A stretch of DNA of 64,000 nt from Stutzerimonas stutzeri (GTDB lineage Bacteria; Pseudomonadota; Gammaproteobacteria; Pseudomonadales; Pseudomonadaceae). The stretch is taken from contig NZ_JAAMQZ010000013.1 of the NCBI RefSeq assembly GCF_013522825.1, positions 61,709 through 125,708 on the forward strand, written 5' to 3'. This document shows positions 26,173 to 38,209 of this stretch, piece by piece. Position numbers and translations under genes: made by a program. The notes under the pieces are model-generated. The model saw only the letters and a list, made by a program, of their open reading frames with translations, did no database searches and had not been told where the DNA came from. Each line of letters opens with the position of its first letter. Within the stretch, counting starts at the first letter, position 1.

Positions 26173-27936
26173 TCAGGCCTCACTGAGCCGGCATACGGAG
26201 CTTCGGCGGGCATTGGTCTGCTCAGCGTCGAGCCTGTCGATCAACTCATCCAGCGGTATCGGCCTGGCGAACCAGAATCCTTGGCCCTGATCGCAGCCGC
26301 TTTCCTGCAGGCAGGCCAGTTGCATCCGCTTCTCGATGCCTTCGGCGACAGTCTGCATGTTCAGGCTGCGAGCGAGAGCGAGAACCATGCAAACAATGGC
26401 GCGGTCGTCGTCATTGTCCGGGAGCCCGGCGATGAAGGAGCGATCTATCTTCAATTTATCGAATTGAAGCTGCTTCAGGCGCCCCAGTGAAGAGAAACCG
26501 ATACCGAAATCGTCCATGACCAGGCCGATGCCGGTCTTTTTCAGCTCGCGGGCGTTCTGCAGGACCGAGTCTGAATGGCTCATGGCGGTTTCCTCGGTGA
26601 TCTCCAGTTCCAGCCGGTTGGGTGGCAAGCCGGTGTCGTCAAGGACCTGCAGAACCTGCCCGACAAATTCCGTCTGGCCGAAAAAAGGCGCGCAGACATT
26701 GACCGCCACCACTACATCCAACAGTCCTCGTTCGATCAATCTCGCATTGTCAGCACAGGCCTGGCGGATGACCCAGCGGCTGATATCGGGCATCAGCCCG
26801 TATTTCGCCGCAAGTGGAATGAACTGGTCTGGCTGAATCAGTCCATGTTCGTCGTCGGGCCAGCGCAACAGGGCTTCCAGAGCAGAGGGCTGCAGGGTCT
26901 GCATGTCGAACTGCAGCTGGTAATGCAATTCGAACCGACCGAGAGAGATGGCTTCGCGCAGGCGCTTGAGCATTTGGTAGGTCTGCTCGTCCTTCTCGCG
27001 CTGTTCCCGGTCGAATAGTTGCATCCGGTTGCCGCCAATCAGCTTGGCTTGGTACATGGCGAGGTCCGCGGCATTGATCAGCTCGTCGGCAGCCTGGCCA
27101 TGCTCGGGGAACAGGGCGATGCCGATACTGGCGCGCACCGAAAGCATGATGACTCCCATGTCGAAGGGCTCCGCAAGGCTTTCGAGCAGGCGCGTACAGA
27201 TCTGCTCAGCCATTGCCGGCTCACCGTCGAGCGTAACGATGGCGACGAACTCGTCGCCGCCCATGCGCCCCAGTACATCGGTTTCGCGCAGGCAATTGCG
27301 CAGACGCCCGGCCACTGCCTTGAGCAACCGGTCGCCGAGCGGGTGACCATGGTTGTCGTTGATCAGCTTGAAACCATCCAGGTCGATGAACAGTACTGCC
27401 AGCTGTCGACCGTTGGCACTGCAGGTGCGTATAGCCTGGCCGAGTGCCTGGATGAAGGGGTTTCGGCTGACGCATTCGGTCAGGGCGTCGTAGGTCGCCA
27501 GAAATGTGATGCGTTCGGTGAGGCGCCGCCGCGCGCTGATGTCGTGGCAGATGCCGACGAACAGCCGCCGTCCGTCCTGATCGAACTCGTTTACGCTCAG
27601 ATGCAGCGGAAAACAGCTGCCATTCTTGCGCCGACCCATGACCTCCCGCCCCTTGCCGATGATCTCGGACCTGCCGCTGCGGCGGTAACTTTCCATGTAC
27701 CCGTTGTGGGTCCGCGCATGGGATTCGGGCATCAGCAGCGAGACGTTGCTGCCGATCAACTCATCTTCGCTGAAGCCGAATTGTTCCAGCATCGCACGGT
27801 TGACCGCCTGGACGATGCCTTGTGCATCGATGACCAGAATGCCGTCCACCGCCGCCGCGAAGATGGCCGTGGCCAGTGCTGAATCTATCGGCTTGCCGTT
27901 AGCGATGACTGATACCGCGCTCTGCCCAGGGGTCAT
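26173..27936 (-). CDS. PAS-GGDEF-EAL c-di-GMP signalling protein
   Basis: A 587-residue soluble protein with a PAS sensor (about 20-140), a GGDEF domain (about 145-305) with an exact GGDEF motif, and an EAL domain (about 320-575). The EAL side has EALLRW, an NVCAPFF variant of the Asn site, [10 protein letters not shown] and the terminal EGIE, so both domains could be active. No I-site RxxD is in the normal place (RETD occurs before [10 protein letters not shown] and fits the spacing). Its ATG overlaps the stop of the Aer-like gene by 4 bases, so the two are coupled. Confidence 0.9.
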   Translation of the reverse strand: MTPGQSAVSVIANGKPIDSALATAIFAAAVDGILVIDAQGIVQAVNRAMLEQFGFSEDELIGSNVSLLMPESHARTHNGYMESYRRSGRSEIIGKGREVMGRRKNGSCFPLHLSVNEFDQDGRRLFVGICHDISARRRLTERITFLATYDALTECVSRNPFIQALGQAIRTCSANGRQLAVLFIDLDGFKLINDNHGHPLGDRLLKAVAGRLRNCLRETDVLGRMGGDEFVAIVTLDGEPAMAEQICTRLLESLAEPFDMGVIMLSVRASIGIALFPEHGQAADELINAADLAMYQAKLIGGNRMQLFDREQREKDEQTYQMLKRLREAISLGRFELHYQLQFDMQTLQPSALEALLRWPDDEHGLIQPDQFIPLAAKYGLMPDISRWVIRQACADNARLIERGLLDVVVAVNVCAPFFGQTEFVGQVLQVLDDTGLPPNRLELEITEETAMSHSDSVLQNARELKKTGIGLVMDDFGIGFSSLGRLKQLQFDKLKIDRSFIAGLPDNDDDRAIVCMVLALARSLNMQTVAEGIEKRMQLACLQESGCDQGQGFWFARPIPLDELIDRLDAEQTNARRSSVCRLSEA

Positions 27937-29537
27937 GATCTTTCACCGCCAGGCTCTGTCTTGCGGGCTTGCTGACTGCTGAAGCGCTCGACCAGGGCGT
28001 ACATGTCGTGTGCGGTCTGTTCAAGTTCCTCACCGGCCTGGGCGGACTCTTCGGCCAAGCCGGCATTGACGTCCGAGGCTTCGGCGATGCGGGTGATCTG
28101 CCGGGAGATGTCTTCGGCCACATGTGCCTGCTGTTCGGATGCGACCGCCATTTGCTGACTCATGTCGTGGATCAGCTCGATGGCGTCACCGACCTCCTGC
28201 AAGGCCTGCTGGGTGGTAATGACCTGACGAACGCCATCGTCGGCTTCCTGCGTGCCGGTGCGGGCAATTTCCACTGCATTCGCTGCACGTTCCTGCAGTG
28301 TTTCGATGATCTGTTGGATGATGGCGGTGGAATCGCGGGTTTTCGAGGCCAGTGCTCGCACCTCATCGGCAACCACGGCGAAGCCGCGACCTTGGTCGCC
28401 GGCCCGCGCGGCCTCGATGGCGGCGTTCAGCGCCAGCAGGTTGGTCTGCTCGGCGATCGCGCGGATCATGTCGGCGGCCTGCTGGATGGACTGGGTATCC
28501 TGCGCCAGCTCTTCCACCGAGGCGCTGATTCCCGCCACGCTGTTCGCCAGCCGCTCGATCACCTCGCGGGTCTTGCCGGCTTCCGCCGAGCCGTTGTGGG
28601 CCAGCGTGCCGATCCGGCTGGCTTCGTCGGCGGTTTGCTGCACATGGGTCGCCACTTCGGATATCGATGCAGCCATTTCATGGATGGCGGTCGCCGTCAT
28701 GTCCGCTTCCTTGCGCTGCTCCTGCAGGGAGGTTTCCGACTGGCTGGTCAGCCGGGCGCTGCGCTGGGCCAGCGCCATGCTCTGCCTGGCGAAATCGGTC
28801 AGGCGACCGAGCAGGGTGCGCAAGCGGGCTCGCTCGCTGATCAGACTCATCTGCAAGCGTGCCTGCCTGCCTCTGGCATCGGTATAGGCGCGAGCGCTGA
28901 GCGTATCGTCGAAAGCGCCTTCCAGGCTGCTCTGCACGTGCTGCAGCAGTCGTGTCTGACGCCAGTTGTTCCAGCCCTGCAGGGCGGGCAGCGCCGCCAG
29001 CGCGCAGCCGACTCCGGCCAGGGGCGAAGCGTAGTGGTAGGCGGCCAGCGCCAGCAGGGCGGCTACGAGGGGCCAGGCACAAAGCGAAGCAATGCGCCAC
29101 GGAGACAGCGCCGAAGCATCCTTCGCGCCCCCCTTGTTCATCTGCGCATAGAGCTGGCTGGCGCGGCGCACCTGCTCGGCCTGCGGCTTTACGCGTACCG
29201 ATTCGTAACCACTGATGCGACCATCGGCAAATATCGGTGTCACATAGGCATCGACCCAGTAGAAGTCACCGTTCTGGCAACGGTTCTTGACGATGCCCAT
29301 CCAGGGTTTGCCAGCCTTGAGGTAATGCCACATTTGAGCGAACACCGCTCCCGGCATATCCGGGTGGCGCACGATGTTATGCGGGCTGCCCAGCAGTGTC
29401 TCGCGGTCGAAACCACTGATAGCGGCGAACTCGTCGTTGCAGTAGGTAATGGTGCCTTGGGGGTCGGTGACGGTAATCAGTCGAATTCCCGTCGGGAGAA
29501 GGCGTTCCTGCCGGCTAGCTGGGGTATGGGGGCGCAT
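27933..29537 (-). CDS. aer: Aer-like aerotaxis receptor (PAS methyl-accepting chemotaxis protein)
   Basis: A 534-residue receptor. The N-terminal PAS domain (about 10-115) has the Aer-type layout with [20 protein letters not shown], expected to hold FAD. A hydrophobic hairpin (about 145-190) anchors it without a periplasmic sensor. The cytoplasmic signalling domain carries the hairpin tip [18 protein letters not shown]. It steers the flagellar motor through CheA/CheW in response to redox or oxygen. It is translationally coupled to the PAS-GGDEF-EAL gene, which suggests joint redox control of motility and c-di-GMP. Confidence 0.9.
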   Translation of the reverse strand: MRPHTPASRQERLLPTGIRLITVTDPQGTITYCNDEFAAISGFDRETLLGSPHNIVRHPDMPGAVFAQMWHYLKAGKPWMGIVKNRCQNGDFYWVDAYVTPIFADGRISGYESVRVKPQAEQVRRASQLYAQMNKGGAKDASALSPWRIASLCAWPLVAALLALAAYHYASPLAGVGCALAALPALQGWNNWRQTRLLQHVQSSLEGAFDDTLSARAYTDARGRQARLQMSLISERARLRTLLGRLTDFARQSMALAQRSARLTSQSETSLQEQRKEADMTATAIHEMAASISEVATHVQQTADEASRIGTLAHNGSAEAGKTREVIERLANSVAGISASVEELAQDTQSIQQAADMIRAIAEQTNLLALNAAIEAARAGDQGRGFAVVADEVRALASKTRDSTAIIQQIIETLQERAANAVEIARTGTQEADDGVRQVITTQQALQEVGDAIELIHDMSQQMAVASEQQAHVAEDISRQITRIAEASDVNAGLAEESAQAGEELEQTAHDMYALVERFSSQQARKTEPGGERS

Positions 29538-29663
29538 GGGCTTGATTACTTGACGCTGAAATGGATTGCACTGGCTATGTTAACTAAAAGTTACGTAACT
29601 GGCTTAATTAGCATTTTCTATCGTGTTACGCCGCGCCTGCCGCACTCTCCGTAGTGTGCGGGC

Positions 29664-30134
29664 ATGGAAAACACTCGCGAAAAATTCGCCAAACGCTTGT
29701 GTCACGCTCTGCAAGAGGCTGGCTATGAGGCAAAGCCGGCCATTCTGGAGCGTGAGTTCAATTTGCGTTATTGGGGGAAACCCATGACTTTGCACGGCGT
29801 TCGCCGTTGGCTCAGAGGTGAAGTACTGCCAACGGACGACAAGATGCTGGTGCTGGCGCAGTGGCTGCGGGTCGACCCCCGCACGCTGCGATTCGGGGAA
29901 GAAGCTGCCCATCAGATAGAACAGGAAAAGACGTTGTATGAATCCGCTGCCCGTCAGGAGCGGGAAGCAATCGAGATATTTCTCGGACTTTCGCCGGCTC
30001 GCCGGCGTCTGGTGCGCGAGGTGATCATGACCTGTGCGCACGCCGAGCAGCAGGATCAGGCTTCGGAAACTGTCCGCAAGAAAAGGACGGAGCGTGCAGT
30101 CGATCAAACACGCTCCAACCCCACCCAGGCTTGA
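29664..30134 (+). CDS. Putative small DNA-binding regulator
   Basis: A 156-residue protein. Residues 8-75 read like a phage-repressor or XRE-like helix-turn-helix region (ALQEAGYEAKPAILEREFNL, then TLHGVRRWLRGEVLPTDDKM, which resembles the recognition helix and wing of Cro/CI-type proteins). A helical tail rich in Glu, Arg and Gln follows. It is divergent from the Aer-like gene, 126 bases away, so it could regulate that operon. The target is unknown. Confidence 0.65.
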   Translation: MENTREKFAKRLCHALQEAGYEAKPAILEREFNLRYWGKPMTLHGVRRWLRGEVLPTDDKMLVLAQWLRVDPRTLRFGEEAAHQIEQEKTLYESAARQEREAIEIFLGLSPARRRLVREVIMTCAHAEQQDQASETVRKKRTERAVDQTRSNPTQA

Positions 30135-30279
30135 TGTTTCCAGCGTGACTCCGTGTCATCGTTTTCCGTAAGTCAGAATTAGCTGAAGGCGTCATCCGTC
30201 GATCAGAAGTGTAGCCCGGCGAGCGAGGCTGGGAGCGGTCCCAGCCTGTATCTCAACCTCTCGTTTCGTTCCGGCTTGT

Positions 30280-31083
30280 CTAGCGCATCGACGAACGCGG
30301 CGCGACGCGCTGGTTGTCGTTGGAAATCGTGACTTCCACGCGGCGGTTCATTGCGCGGCCCGAGGTCGAGTCGTTGCTCGCGACTGGATACTGCTCGCCG
30401 TAGCCGACGGCCTGGATCCGTTGCATGTCGACACCGGCGCGGGTCAGGGCGCGGCGCACGGATTCGGCACGGCGTTCTGACAGCTGCTGGTTATAGGCGT
30501 CGGAGCCAGTGCTGTCGGTATAGCCCTCGACGACTACCTTGCGCTCCGGATTCTCGTTGAGGAAATCGGCCAGCTTCTGAATGCCGCGCATGCCGGAGGG
30601 TTTCAGGTCGGACTTGTCCAGGTCGAACAGAACATCACCGAAGGTCACGAGGGTTCCCCGTTCGGTCTGCTTGGCCTGAAGGTCCTGTTGCAGGCGGCGA
30701 ATTTCATCCTGCTGTCGCTGTAACTGCGCTTCGCGTGATTCCAGGCGCGCCTCGGCACGTTTGGCCGAAGCCTTCTCGATATCCTGTTCGGCGGTGCGCA
30801 GGGCGATGGTCTGTTCGGCGAGCTCAACTCGACGCTGGGTCAGATAGGCCAGTTGGTCGACCTTCTCTTTGTCCGCATCATCCAGATAGGCTTTATTGGC
30901 CTTCTCCAGCATCCGCGCCGCATCTTCGGTTTCCAGAGCCGCAAGCTGGCTGGAGCGAGCATCGCTCTGCAACAGGGCGAACTGGCCACGAGCCTGTTCG
31001 AGGTTCTGATTGGGTTGCGAGGAGCATGCCGCCAGGCCGATGGTCATGGCTAGAACGGTGGGCAGTGTCAGTAGTTTATTCAT
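30280..31083 (-). CDS. lptF: OmpA-family outer membrane lipoprotein, LptF-like
   Basis: A 267-residue lipoprotein: signal peptide and lipobox (GLAACSS) at about 17-22, a long helical coiled-coil segment (about 30-145, DUF4398-type), and a C-terminal OmpA peptidoglycan-binding domain (about 150-255, FDLDKSDL and GYTDSTGSDAYNQQLSERRA). It ties the outer membrane to the cell wall. The tandem with the DUF4398 lipoprotein upstream matches the P. aeruginosa lptF pair as I recall it, there part of the AlgU regulon. I found no clear AlgU promoter here. Confidence 0.85.
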   Translation of the reverse strand: MNKLLTLPTVLAMTIGLAACSSQPNQNLEQARGQFALLQSDARSSQLAALETEDAARMLEKANKAYLDDADKEKVDQLAYLTQRRVELAEQTIALRTAEQDIEKASAKRAEARLESREAQLQRQQDEIRRLQQDLQAKQTERGTLVTFGDVLFDLDKSDLKPSGMRGIQKLADFLNENPERKVVVEGYTDSTGSDAYNQQLSERRAESVRRALTRAGVDMQRIQAVGYGEQYPVASNDSTSGRAMNRRVEVTISNDNQRVAPRSSMR

Positions 31084-31125
31084 GGCAAATCATCCTTTGT
31101 TGCAGGCTTGAGAGGCGGAAGGGGG

Positions 31126-31512
31126 TTATTGAACGACGCTGCGCATGCTTTCTTCGCGCAGCTCATCGATACCCTGCTTGGCGTCTTCCACGGCCTTCTG
31201 TGCCTTGGCTGCCTGAGCCTTGCGTTCGGCGACACGTGCGTCCCACTCGGCCTGCTCGGCCAGCAGACGGGCTTCATCGTACTTTTCCTTCTGCATGGCC
31301 AACTCGGCCTGCTTCCACTTTTCCTGTGCGTTGCGCATTTCCACCGCCGCATATTCGGTGCCGCCGGCACTGACCGCGCTACGTACTGCGGATTCGGTAA
31401 CGGCAAACTGTTCGGTGGGTGGATTGCCGGCGCAGCCAGCCAGCAATAGCCCTCCCAATGCAACAGCCGCCAGCTTGGGCAGCTGGAATCGTTCGAGGGT
31501 GTTTGTTTTCAT
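31126..31512 (-). CDS. DUF4398 lipoprotein
   Basis: A 128-residue lipoprotein with signal peptide and lipobox LAGC near residue 24-27. The mature part is an extended alpha-helix rich in Ala, Glu and Lys (EKWKQAELAMQKEKYDEA), likely coiled coil. It shares the DUF4398-type helix with the OmpA protein encoded 42 bases downstream and is probably co-transcribed and co-located at the outer membrane. Function beyond envelope structure is unknown. Confidence 0.85.
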   Translation of the reverse strand: MKTNTLERFQLPKLAAVALGGLLLAGCAGNPPTEQFAVTESAVRSAVSAGGTEYAAVEMRNAQEKWKQAELAMQKEKYDEARLLAEQAEWDARVAERKAQAAKAQKAVEDAKQGIDELREESMRSVVQ

Positions 31513-31780
31513 GGCCAGTCTCCAGTGCGTGTTTACCTGAGGATTTCGCGAAGTGCCCGCAATCCCTGTCCCGCTCCTGTGGGGCCGGATGGGGTGGGGT
31601 ATGTTTTTGTGAGGCCGCAGAACCGTAATCGTTCCGATGAATGGCTAAAGGAATGGCCGTAACCTTGTCATTGGCGAGTGTGGTGGGCACTCTGTTCGAA
31701 GTGTTTCTTCCAGGCACCGCTCAGCACCTGCTGCAGAGCGGTTGCCAGTGATCAACGATGCGGCTGGTGGGGAAGGGTTC

Positions 31781-34417
31781 ATGGCGAAAATCGATGCGCG
31801 ATTGCGCGAGAATGTTCATCTGCTCGGAGAGTTGCTGGGCGACACCATCCGCGCGCAGCACGGCGATGTCTTCTTCGAGAAGATCGAGCGAATCCGCAAG
31901 GGGGCCAAGGGGGCGCGGCGCGGTTCGGTGGAGGGGGCCAGGCAACTGGAGGAAACCCTTGGCGGGCTGACCGACGACGAGCTTTTGCCGATGACCCGTG
32001 CCTTCAATCACTTCCTCAATCTGGCCAATATCGCCGAGCAGCATCATCGCATGCGCCGCCGTCGCCCCGAGGAGTCGCCGCCTTTCGAGGCTGGCGTTTT
32101 GGCGGAGTTGCTCGAACGGCTGAAGGTCGAAGGATTCGATCAGGCGTTCATTGCCCGCCAAGTGGCGCAACTGGATATCGAACTGGTGCTGACTGCGCAC
32201 CCGACCGAGGTTTCACGGCGTACCCTGATCCAGAAATACGATGCCATCGCCGCCCAGCTCGCCGCGCGTGACCATGCCGATCTCAGTGCGGCGGAACTGG
32301 CCGATATCGAGCTGAACCTGCAGCGGTTGATCGCCGAGGCCTGGCACACCGAAGAAATCCGGCGCATCCGGCCCACGCCGGTGGAAGAGGCCAAATGGGG
32401 CTTTGCCGTCATCGAGAATTCGCTCTGGCAGGCGCTGCCGAACGTGTTGCGGCATACCGACAAGGTGCTCGCAGGCAGCAGCGGCCTGCACCTGCCGCTC
32501 GATGCCGCACCGATCCGCTTCGCTTCATGGATGGGCGGTGACCGCGATGGCAATCCCAATGTGACGGCGGCGGTGACCCGCGAGGTGCTGCTGTTGGCGC
32601 GCTGGATGGCGGCGGATCTGTTTCTGCGCGATGTCGAGGGCCTGATCACGGCGCTGTCCATGCAGACCGCCAGCGACGAACTGCTGCAACACAGTGGGGA
32701 ATCCGCCGAACCCTATCGCGTTCTGCTCAAGGGTTTGCGCGAGCGTCTGCAGGCCACGCGGGACTGGGCGAGTAGCGCGCGCGAACGGGGCACTCCCGAG
32801 CCTGCGGCGGTGCTGCGGGACAACCGCGAGTTGCGCCAGCCGCTGGAACTCTGCTACCGCTCGCTGCACGCCTGCGGCATGGGCGTGATCGCCGATGGCG
32901 CCCTGCTCGATACGTTGCGGCGTGCCGCAGCCTTTGGGCTGTTCCTGGTGCGTCTTGATATTCGCCAGGATTCGGCCAGGCACAGCGCGGCCCTGTCGGA
33001 AATCACCGACTACCTGGGCCTCGGCCAGTATGAACAATGGGACGAAGGACAGCGCCTGGATTTCCTCCAGCGCGAGCTGGATAGCCGGCGTCCCTTGCTG
33101 CCGCCGCATGTCCAGCCTTCAGCCGAGACTGCCGAGGTGCTGGCTACCTGCCGTGTCGCCGCCCAGGCGGCGGCGGAGTCGCTGGGCTCCTATGTCATCT
33201 CCATGGCCAGGCAGGCATCCGATGTGCTGGCGGTGCAGCTGCTGCTCAAAGAGTCCGGCCTGCAACGCTCGATGCGCGTGGTGCCGCTGTTCGAGACGCT
33301 CGACGATCTGAACAACGCCGGTCCCAGCATCGAGCGGCTGCTGGGCTTGCCCGGCTATCGCCAGCGCCTGAACGGCCCGCAGGAAGTGATGATCGGCTAT
33401 TCCGATTCGGCCAAGGATGCCGGCACCACGGCGGCAGCCTGGGCGCAGTATCGCGCCCAGGAAAGCCTGGTCGAAATCTGCCGCGCGCATGAGGTCGAAC
33501 TGCTGTTGTTTCACGGTCGCGGTGGCACCGTGGGTCGTGGTGGCGGCCCGGCCCATGCGGCCATTCTTTCGCAACCGCCCGGATCGGTCGCGGGGCGCTT
33601 CCGCACCACCGAGCAGGGCGAAATGATCCGCTTCAAGTTCGGCCTGCCGGACATTGCCGAGCAGAACCTCAACCTCTATCTGGCCGCGGTGCTGGAAGCC
33701 ACCCTGTTGCCGCCGCCGATGCCGGAGCCTGACTGGCGTGCGCTGATGGAGCGACTGGCCGGGGAGGGCGTCGAAGCCTACCGGGGCGTGGTGCGCGACC
33801 ATCCGGGGTTTGTCGAGTATTTTCGCCAGGCCACGCCTGAGCAGGAGCTTGGTCGTCTGCCCTTGGGCAGCCGGCCTTCCAAGCGCCGCGAAGGCGGCGT
33901 GGAGAGCCTGCGGGCGATTCCCTGGATCTTCGCCTGGACCCAGACCCGCCTGATGCTGCCCGCCTGGCTCGGCTGGGAGCGGGCGTTGCAGGTTGCACTG
34001 GAGGGTGGCGAAGGCGAGCGACTGAGAACCATGCGTCAGCGCTGGCCGTTCTTCAGTACGCGCATCGATATGCTGGAAATGGTCCTGGCCAAGGCCGATG
34101 CGCAGATCGCCGCACGCTACGACGAGCGTCTGGTCGCTGCACCGCTGCAACCACTGGGCGGCGATTTGCGTGACCGATTGTCGCAGGCGATAGACGCTGT
34201 GCTCGGGCTGACCGGGCAGTCCGAATTGCTTGCCCACAGCCCGGAAACGCTTGAGGCGTTCAGCTTGCGCAACACCTACCTTGATCCCTTGCACCTGATG
34301 CAGGTCGAGTTGCTGGCCCGCTCGCGACATCAGGAAAACCCGGCAGAAAGCCCGCTGGAACAGGCTCTGCTGGTCAGCGTCGCGGGAATCGCCGCCGGTC
34401 TGCGCAATACCGGCTAG
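31781..34417 (+). CDS. ppc: Phosphoenolpyruvate carboxylase
   Basis: An 878-residue enzyme that makes oxaloacetate from PEP and bicarbonate to refill the citrate cycle. Catalytic His is in [12 protein letters not shown], and the Arg-Gly loop is [15 protein letters not shown] chose ATG 31781 because GGGGAAGGG stands six bases before it and the size equals the Pseudomonas enzyme; an in-frame ATG 39 bases upstream lacks a ribosome-binding site. The 268-base region before it is the divergent promoter shared with the DUF4398 gene. Confidence 0.96.
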   Translation: MAKIDARLRENVHLLGELLGDTIRAQHGDVFFEKIERIRKGAKGARRGSVEGARQLEETLGGLTDDELLPMTRAFNHFLNLANIAEQHHRMRRRRPEESPPFEAGVLAELLERLKVEGFDQAFIARQVAQLDIELVLTAHPTEVSRRTLIQKYDAIAAQLAARDHADLSAAELADIELNLQRLIAEAWHTEEIRRIRPTPVEEAKWGFAVIENSLWQALPNVLRHTDKVLAGSSGLHLPLDAAPIRFASWMGGDRDGNPNVTAAVTREVLLLARWMAADLFLRDVEGLITALSMQTASDELLQHSGESAEPYRVLLKGLRERLQATRDWASSARERGTPEPAAVLRDNRELRQPLELCYRSLHACGMGVIADGALLDTLRRAAAFGLFLVRLDIRQDSARHSAALSEITDYLGLGQYEQWDEGQRLDFLQRELDSRRPLLPPHVQPSAETAEVLATCRVAAQAAAESLGSYVISMARQASDVLAVQLLLKESGLQRSMRVVPLFETLDDLNNAGPSIERLLGLPGYRQRLNGPQEVMIGYSDSAKDAGTTAAAWAQYRAQESLVEICRAHEVELLLFHGRGGTVGRGGGPAHAAILSQPPGSVAGRFRTTEQGEMIRFKFGLPDIAEQNLNLYLAAVLEATLLPPPMPEPDWRALMERLAGEGVEAYRGVVRDHPGFVEYFRQATPEQELGRLPLGSRPSKRREGGVESLRAIPWIFAWTQTRLMLPAWLGWERALQVALEGGEGERLRTMRQRWPFFSTRIDMLEMVLAKADAQIAARYDERLVAAPLQPLGGDLRDRLSQAIDAVLGLTGQSELLAHSPETLEAFSLRNTYLDPLHLMQVELLARSRHQENPAESPLEQALLVSVAGIAAGLRNTG

Positions 34418-34614
34418 GCCTTTTCAAGGAGGGCTGCGGCAGGCCGGGGTGGCTGTCGCAGCCGTCACCGCACAGTCTTTCAGCGTCGTTTTGCGCTCGT
34501 GCCGATTGGCCATCATGCCCATGGGATGATGTTGCGCATGCTGCTTGTCTGGGTTCCATGCGCTGTGTATCGTGTTCCACCTTTTGTCGCATGGCGGCAA
34601 ACCAGATTCTTTGA

Positions 34615-35331
<717 letters not shown>

Positions 35332-35460
35332 TTGGCTTTTGGCTGCAAACTACGGCCCGCTTGCGGGTCGTTGTCATTTCTGCGGTTCGGTAATTCCCGT
35401 GCCCGGTCATCGGCGGACGGGCTTATAATGCCGGCCCCCCTTTTTTCACCGGACGATGCA

Positions 35461-36132
35461 ATGACCACCCTGCTGGCCCTCGATACCGCCACTGAAGCCT
35501 GTTCCGTTGCGCTGCTGCATGAAGGCCGGGTGCTGAGCCAGTACGAGGTGATTCCACGGCTGCATGCGCAACGACTGTTGCCGATGATCCAGGCGCTGCT
35601 GGCCGAGGCCGGTATCGCCTTGTCGGCGGTCGATGCGCTGGCCTTCGGTCGCGGCCCAGGCGCCTTTACCGGCGTGCGGATTGCCGTTGGCGTGGTGCAG
35701 GGACTGGCCTTCGCGCTCGAACGCCCGGTTCTGCCGGTTTCGACCCTGGCGACCATCGCCCAGCGTGCGCATCGCGAACACGGCGTGGAGCAGGTGGCGG
35801 CGGCCATCGATGCACGTATGGACGAGGTCTACTGGGGCTGCTATCGCCTGCAGCAGGGCGAGATGCGCCTGGCAGGTCTTGAGGCGGTATTGCCACCAGA
35901 GCAGGCAAGCCTGCCGCGTGACAGCGCCGGCCAATGGTTTGGTGCAGGCACCGGCTGGGGCTATGGCGAACGCCTTGCAGTCAAGCCGGCAGCCCTCGAT
36001 GCCACACTGCTGCCCCACGCCGAAGACCTGCTGCTGCTGGCCAGCCATGCCTGGCACCGGGGTGAGGCGGTGGAGGCCGATCAGGCCCAGCCGGTCTATC
36101 TGCGCGATAATGTCGCCACGCCCAAGAGCTGA
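35461..36132 (+). CDS. tsaB: tRNA threonylcarbamoyladenosine factor TsaB
   Basis: A 223-residue ASKHA-fold protein that partners TsaD and TsaE to make t6A37 in ANN-decoding tRNAs. Landmarks are LALDTATEACSVAL at the start and GRGPGAFTGVRIAVGVVQGL. ATG 35461 was preferred to a longer frame that begins directly after adk because it gives the family N-terminus MTTLLALDT. It lacks the metal-binding residues of TsaD, as normal. Confidence 0.95.
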   Translation: MTTLLALDTATEACSVALLHEGRVLSQYEVIPRLHAQRLLPMIQALLAEAGIALSAVDALAFGRGPGAFTGVRIAVGVVQGLAFALERPVLPVSTLATIAQRAHREHGVEQVAAAIDARMDEVYWGCYRLQQGEMRLAGLEAVLPPEQASLPRDSAGQWFGAGTGWGYGERLAVKPAALDATLLPHAEDLLLLASHAWHRGEAVEADQAQPVYLRDNVATPKS

Positions 36133-36195
36133 CGCGACCGTTGCCAAAGTTGTGATGGGCCGTTAAAGTCGCCGCACTCCCGATCGAGTTGAAAG

Positions 36196-36546
36196 ATGCG
36201 CGTCGAAGGTTCCTTTCCTGTCCCTTATTCCACGGATCGTACTGCCCGTATCGGCAGCGCGAGGGATGGTTATGGCGAAACCCAGCGCGCCGCCGAGGCT
36301 GATCGCCAGATCGACAGCCGAGCGGCAGGGCAGGATTATCAGCCGCAGGCTGCGCGGCCCCAGCAGCGGGTCAACGAAAGCGCGCTGATCGAACGCTATG
36401 CGGCATTCCGCGACGCACCGCCTCAGGCGGATCGCACTCTTCCAACCCATGTCGCCCAGGCGTTGGCCAGTTACGTCAGCACTGCCAGCTTCAACAACAG
36501 CGATTTCGGTGGCTATGAGGTGCTGGGCCTCGATCTCTACGTCTGA
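36196..36546 (+). CDS. Conserved Pseudomonas-type small protein, unknown function
   Basis: A 116-residue hydrophilic, Gln- and Ala-rich protein, probably disordered in the middle (about 15-60), with a more ordered end (SALIERYAAFRDAPP, ASYVSTASFNNSDFGGYEVLGLDLYV split by variable residues). No signal peptide. Position after tsaB matches P. aeruginosa, where a similar uncharacterised gene stands, as I recall. Confidence 0.7.
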   Translation: MRVEGSFPVPYSTDRTARIGSARDGYGETQRAAEADRQIDSRAAGQDYQPQAARPQQRVNESALIERYAAFRDAPPQADRTLPTHVAQALASYVSTASFNNSDFGGYEVLGLDLYV

Positions 36547-36560
36547 GACGGGCACTTGCG

Positions 36561-37418
36561 TTGAACCTTCCTTATTTTCTTGGCTGTCCGTCCTGGAGCG
36601 AAAGCGCCTGGCTGGATTCACTGTACCCGGCGGCTACGCCTGCCTCCGAGTTCCTTGCCCGCTACTGCGCGATGTTCAATAGCGTCGAAGGCAACACCAC
36701 GCTTTACGCCTGGCCCTCGCAAGCGAAGGTCGAGCGTTGGGCCAGTCTGATGCCCGAAGGATTCCGCTTCTGTGCCAAGTTGCCGCGCGAAATCAGCCAG
36801 GCGGACAACCTGCATGGTGTGCTGGAGCTGGCGCTGGCTTTTCGGCAGCTACTGGCACCTTTGGGCGCGCGGGTCACGCCGTTCTGGTTGCAATTGCCGG
36901 CGAGCTTCGGCCCAGGCCGTCTCGGTGAACTGGCCGGGCTGATCGACAGCTTTGGCGCGCCACTGGCAGTGGAGGTGCGGCATCGGGCGTTCTTCGAGCG
37001 TGGCGAGGAGGAGCGCGCACTGAACCGCCTGCTGCTCGACCGCGGTGTCGAGCGCATCTGCCTGGATTCCCGTGCCTTGTTCAGTTGTCGCTCGCAGGAC
37101 CCAACCGTACTGCACGCGCAGAGCAAGAAACCACGCCTTCCGGTGCGCCCGACCGCGTTCAGCGAATCCCCGCAGCTGCGCTTTATCGGCCATCCGGAGC
37201 TGGAGGCGAACGACAACTTCATGGCGCCCTGGCTGGACAAGGTGGCGGGCTGGATCGAAGCCGGCAAGAAGCCCCATGTCTACCTGCACACACCGGACAA
37301 TCACCGCGCGCCAGAGCTGGCCCAGCGCTTCCATTTACAGTTGGCTGAGCGCCTGCCAGGGTTGCTGCCGCTGCCATCTTTTTACCGCGCGCCGCAGTTG
37401 TCCCTGCTGGGCGACTGA
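36561..37418 (+). CDS. DUF72 family protein
   Basis: The 285-residue protein has the DUF72 TIM-barrel features: GCPSWSESAWLDSLYP at the start, NSVEGNTTLY, FCAKLPREISQA, and AVEVRHRAFF. The function of the family (YecE-like) is not established. Translation begins at TTG 36561, only 14 bases after the preceding stop, giving the standard MNLPYFLGCPSW start. Probably part of the tsaB operon. Confidence 0.88.
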   Translation: MNLPYFLGCPSWSESAWLDSLYPAATPASEFLARYCAMFNSVEGNTTLYAWPSQAKVERWASLMPEGFRFCAKLPREISQADNLHGVLELALAFRQLLAPLGARVTPFWLQLPASFGPGRLGELAGLIDSFGAPLAVEVRHRAFFERGEEERALNRLLLDRGVERICLDSRALFSCRSQDPTVLHAQSKKPRLPVRPTAFSESPQLRFIGHPELEANDNFMAPWLDKVAGWIEAGKKPHVYLHTPDNHRAPELAQRFHLQLAERLPGLLPLPSFYRAPQLSLLGD

Positions 37419-37473
37419 CCAGCCTTGTAAAACATCGAATCCAACTTCCGTCTCGCTGTGTTGCCTATAAGGC

Positions 37474-38166
37474 ATGACTTTCGGACGCTTTTTTCTACTG
37501 TTGCTTCTATTACTGACAGGCTTCGCTTATGGCGTCTGGCGCGGCCATATCGACGTGCCTCCGCAATGGAACCCCTGGGCGCCGCTGGATATCCAGGCGA
37601 CACCCAACGTACTGACAGCCTTCAAGCTGCGTCGCCTGCAGGAAGACCGCGAGCTATGCGAGCAGGCGCTGGCAACCTCCGACCTGACTTATGTGGCGGT
37701 GCCGGACAGCACGCCGCAAGCAGGCTGCCCGGTGAAAAACGCGGTGCGGGTGAACGGTTCGGCAGTGCATTTCAATGGCGCCTTTCTGGCCACCTGCCCG
37801 CTGGCGGCGGCTTATGCTCTGTTCGAGCGGCATGGGCTGCAACCGGCGGCGCAGCAGGTGTTCGGTCAGCCAGTGGTACGCATCGACCATTTCGGCAGTT
37901 TCGCCTGTCGCAACATCGCCCGCAGCAACAGACGCAGCCAGCATGCTTCGGCCAATGCGCTGGACCTGGCCGGCTTTTATCTTCAGGACGGCACTCGCAT
38001 CACCGTAGCGCGTGACTGGGCAGGCGATAACGACAAGGCGCGCTTTCTGCGCCAGGTAAAGGCGGCGGCCTGCGATGTCTTCGGGGTGACCCTGAGTCCG
38101 GAATACAACGCCGCACATCATGATCACTTCCATGTGGATATGGGTGGTTTCGGTATGTGCCGCTGA
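37474..38166 (+). CDS. Extensin-like C-terminal domain protein
   Basis: A 230-residue protein with an N-terminal membrane anchor or signal ([16 protein letters not shown]). The extensin-like domain (about 50-230) shows Cys pairs, [14 protein letters not shown] and [10 protein letters not shown], the latter resembling the zinc-binding His/Asp set of LAS-type peptidoglycan peptidases. It may act on the cell wall in the periplasm; that activity is inferred from the fold. Confidence 0.82.
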   Translation: MTFGRFFLLLLLLLTGFAYGVWRGHIDVPPQWNPWAPLDIQATPNVLTAFKLRRLQEDRELCEQALATSDLTYVAVPDSTPQAGCPVKNAVRVNGSAVHFNGAFLATCPLAAAYALFERHGLQPAAQQVFGQPVVRIDHFGSFACRNIARSNRRSQHASANALDLAGFYLQDGTRITVARDWAGDNDKARFLRQVKAAACDVFGVTLSPEYNAAHHDHFHVDMGGFGMCR

Positions 38167-38209
38167 CAGGCTCTGGCAAAATGCCGGTTTTTCCAGCGCA
38201 GGTTCACCC

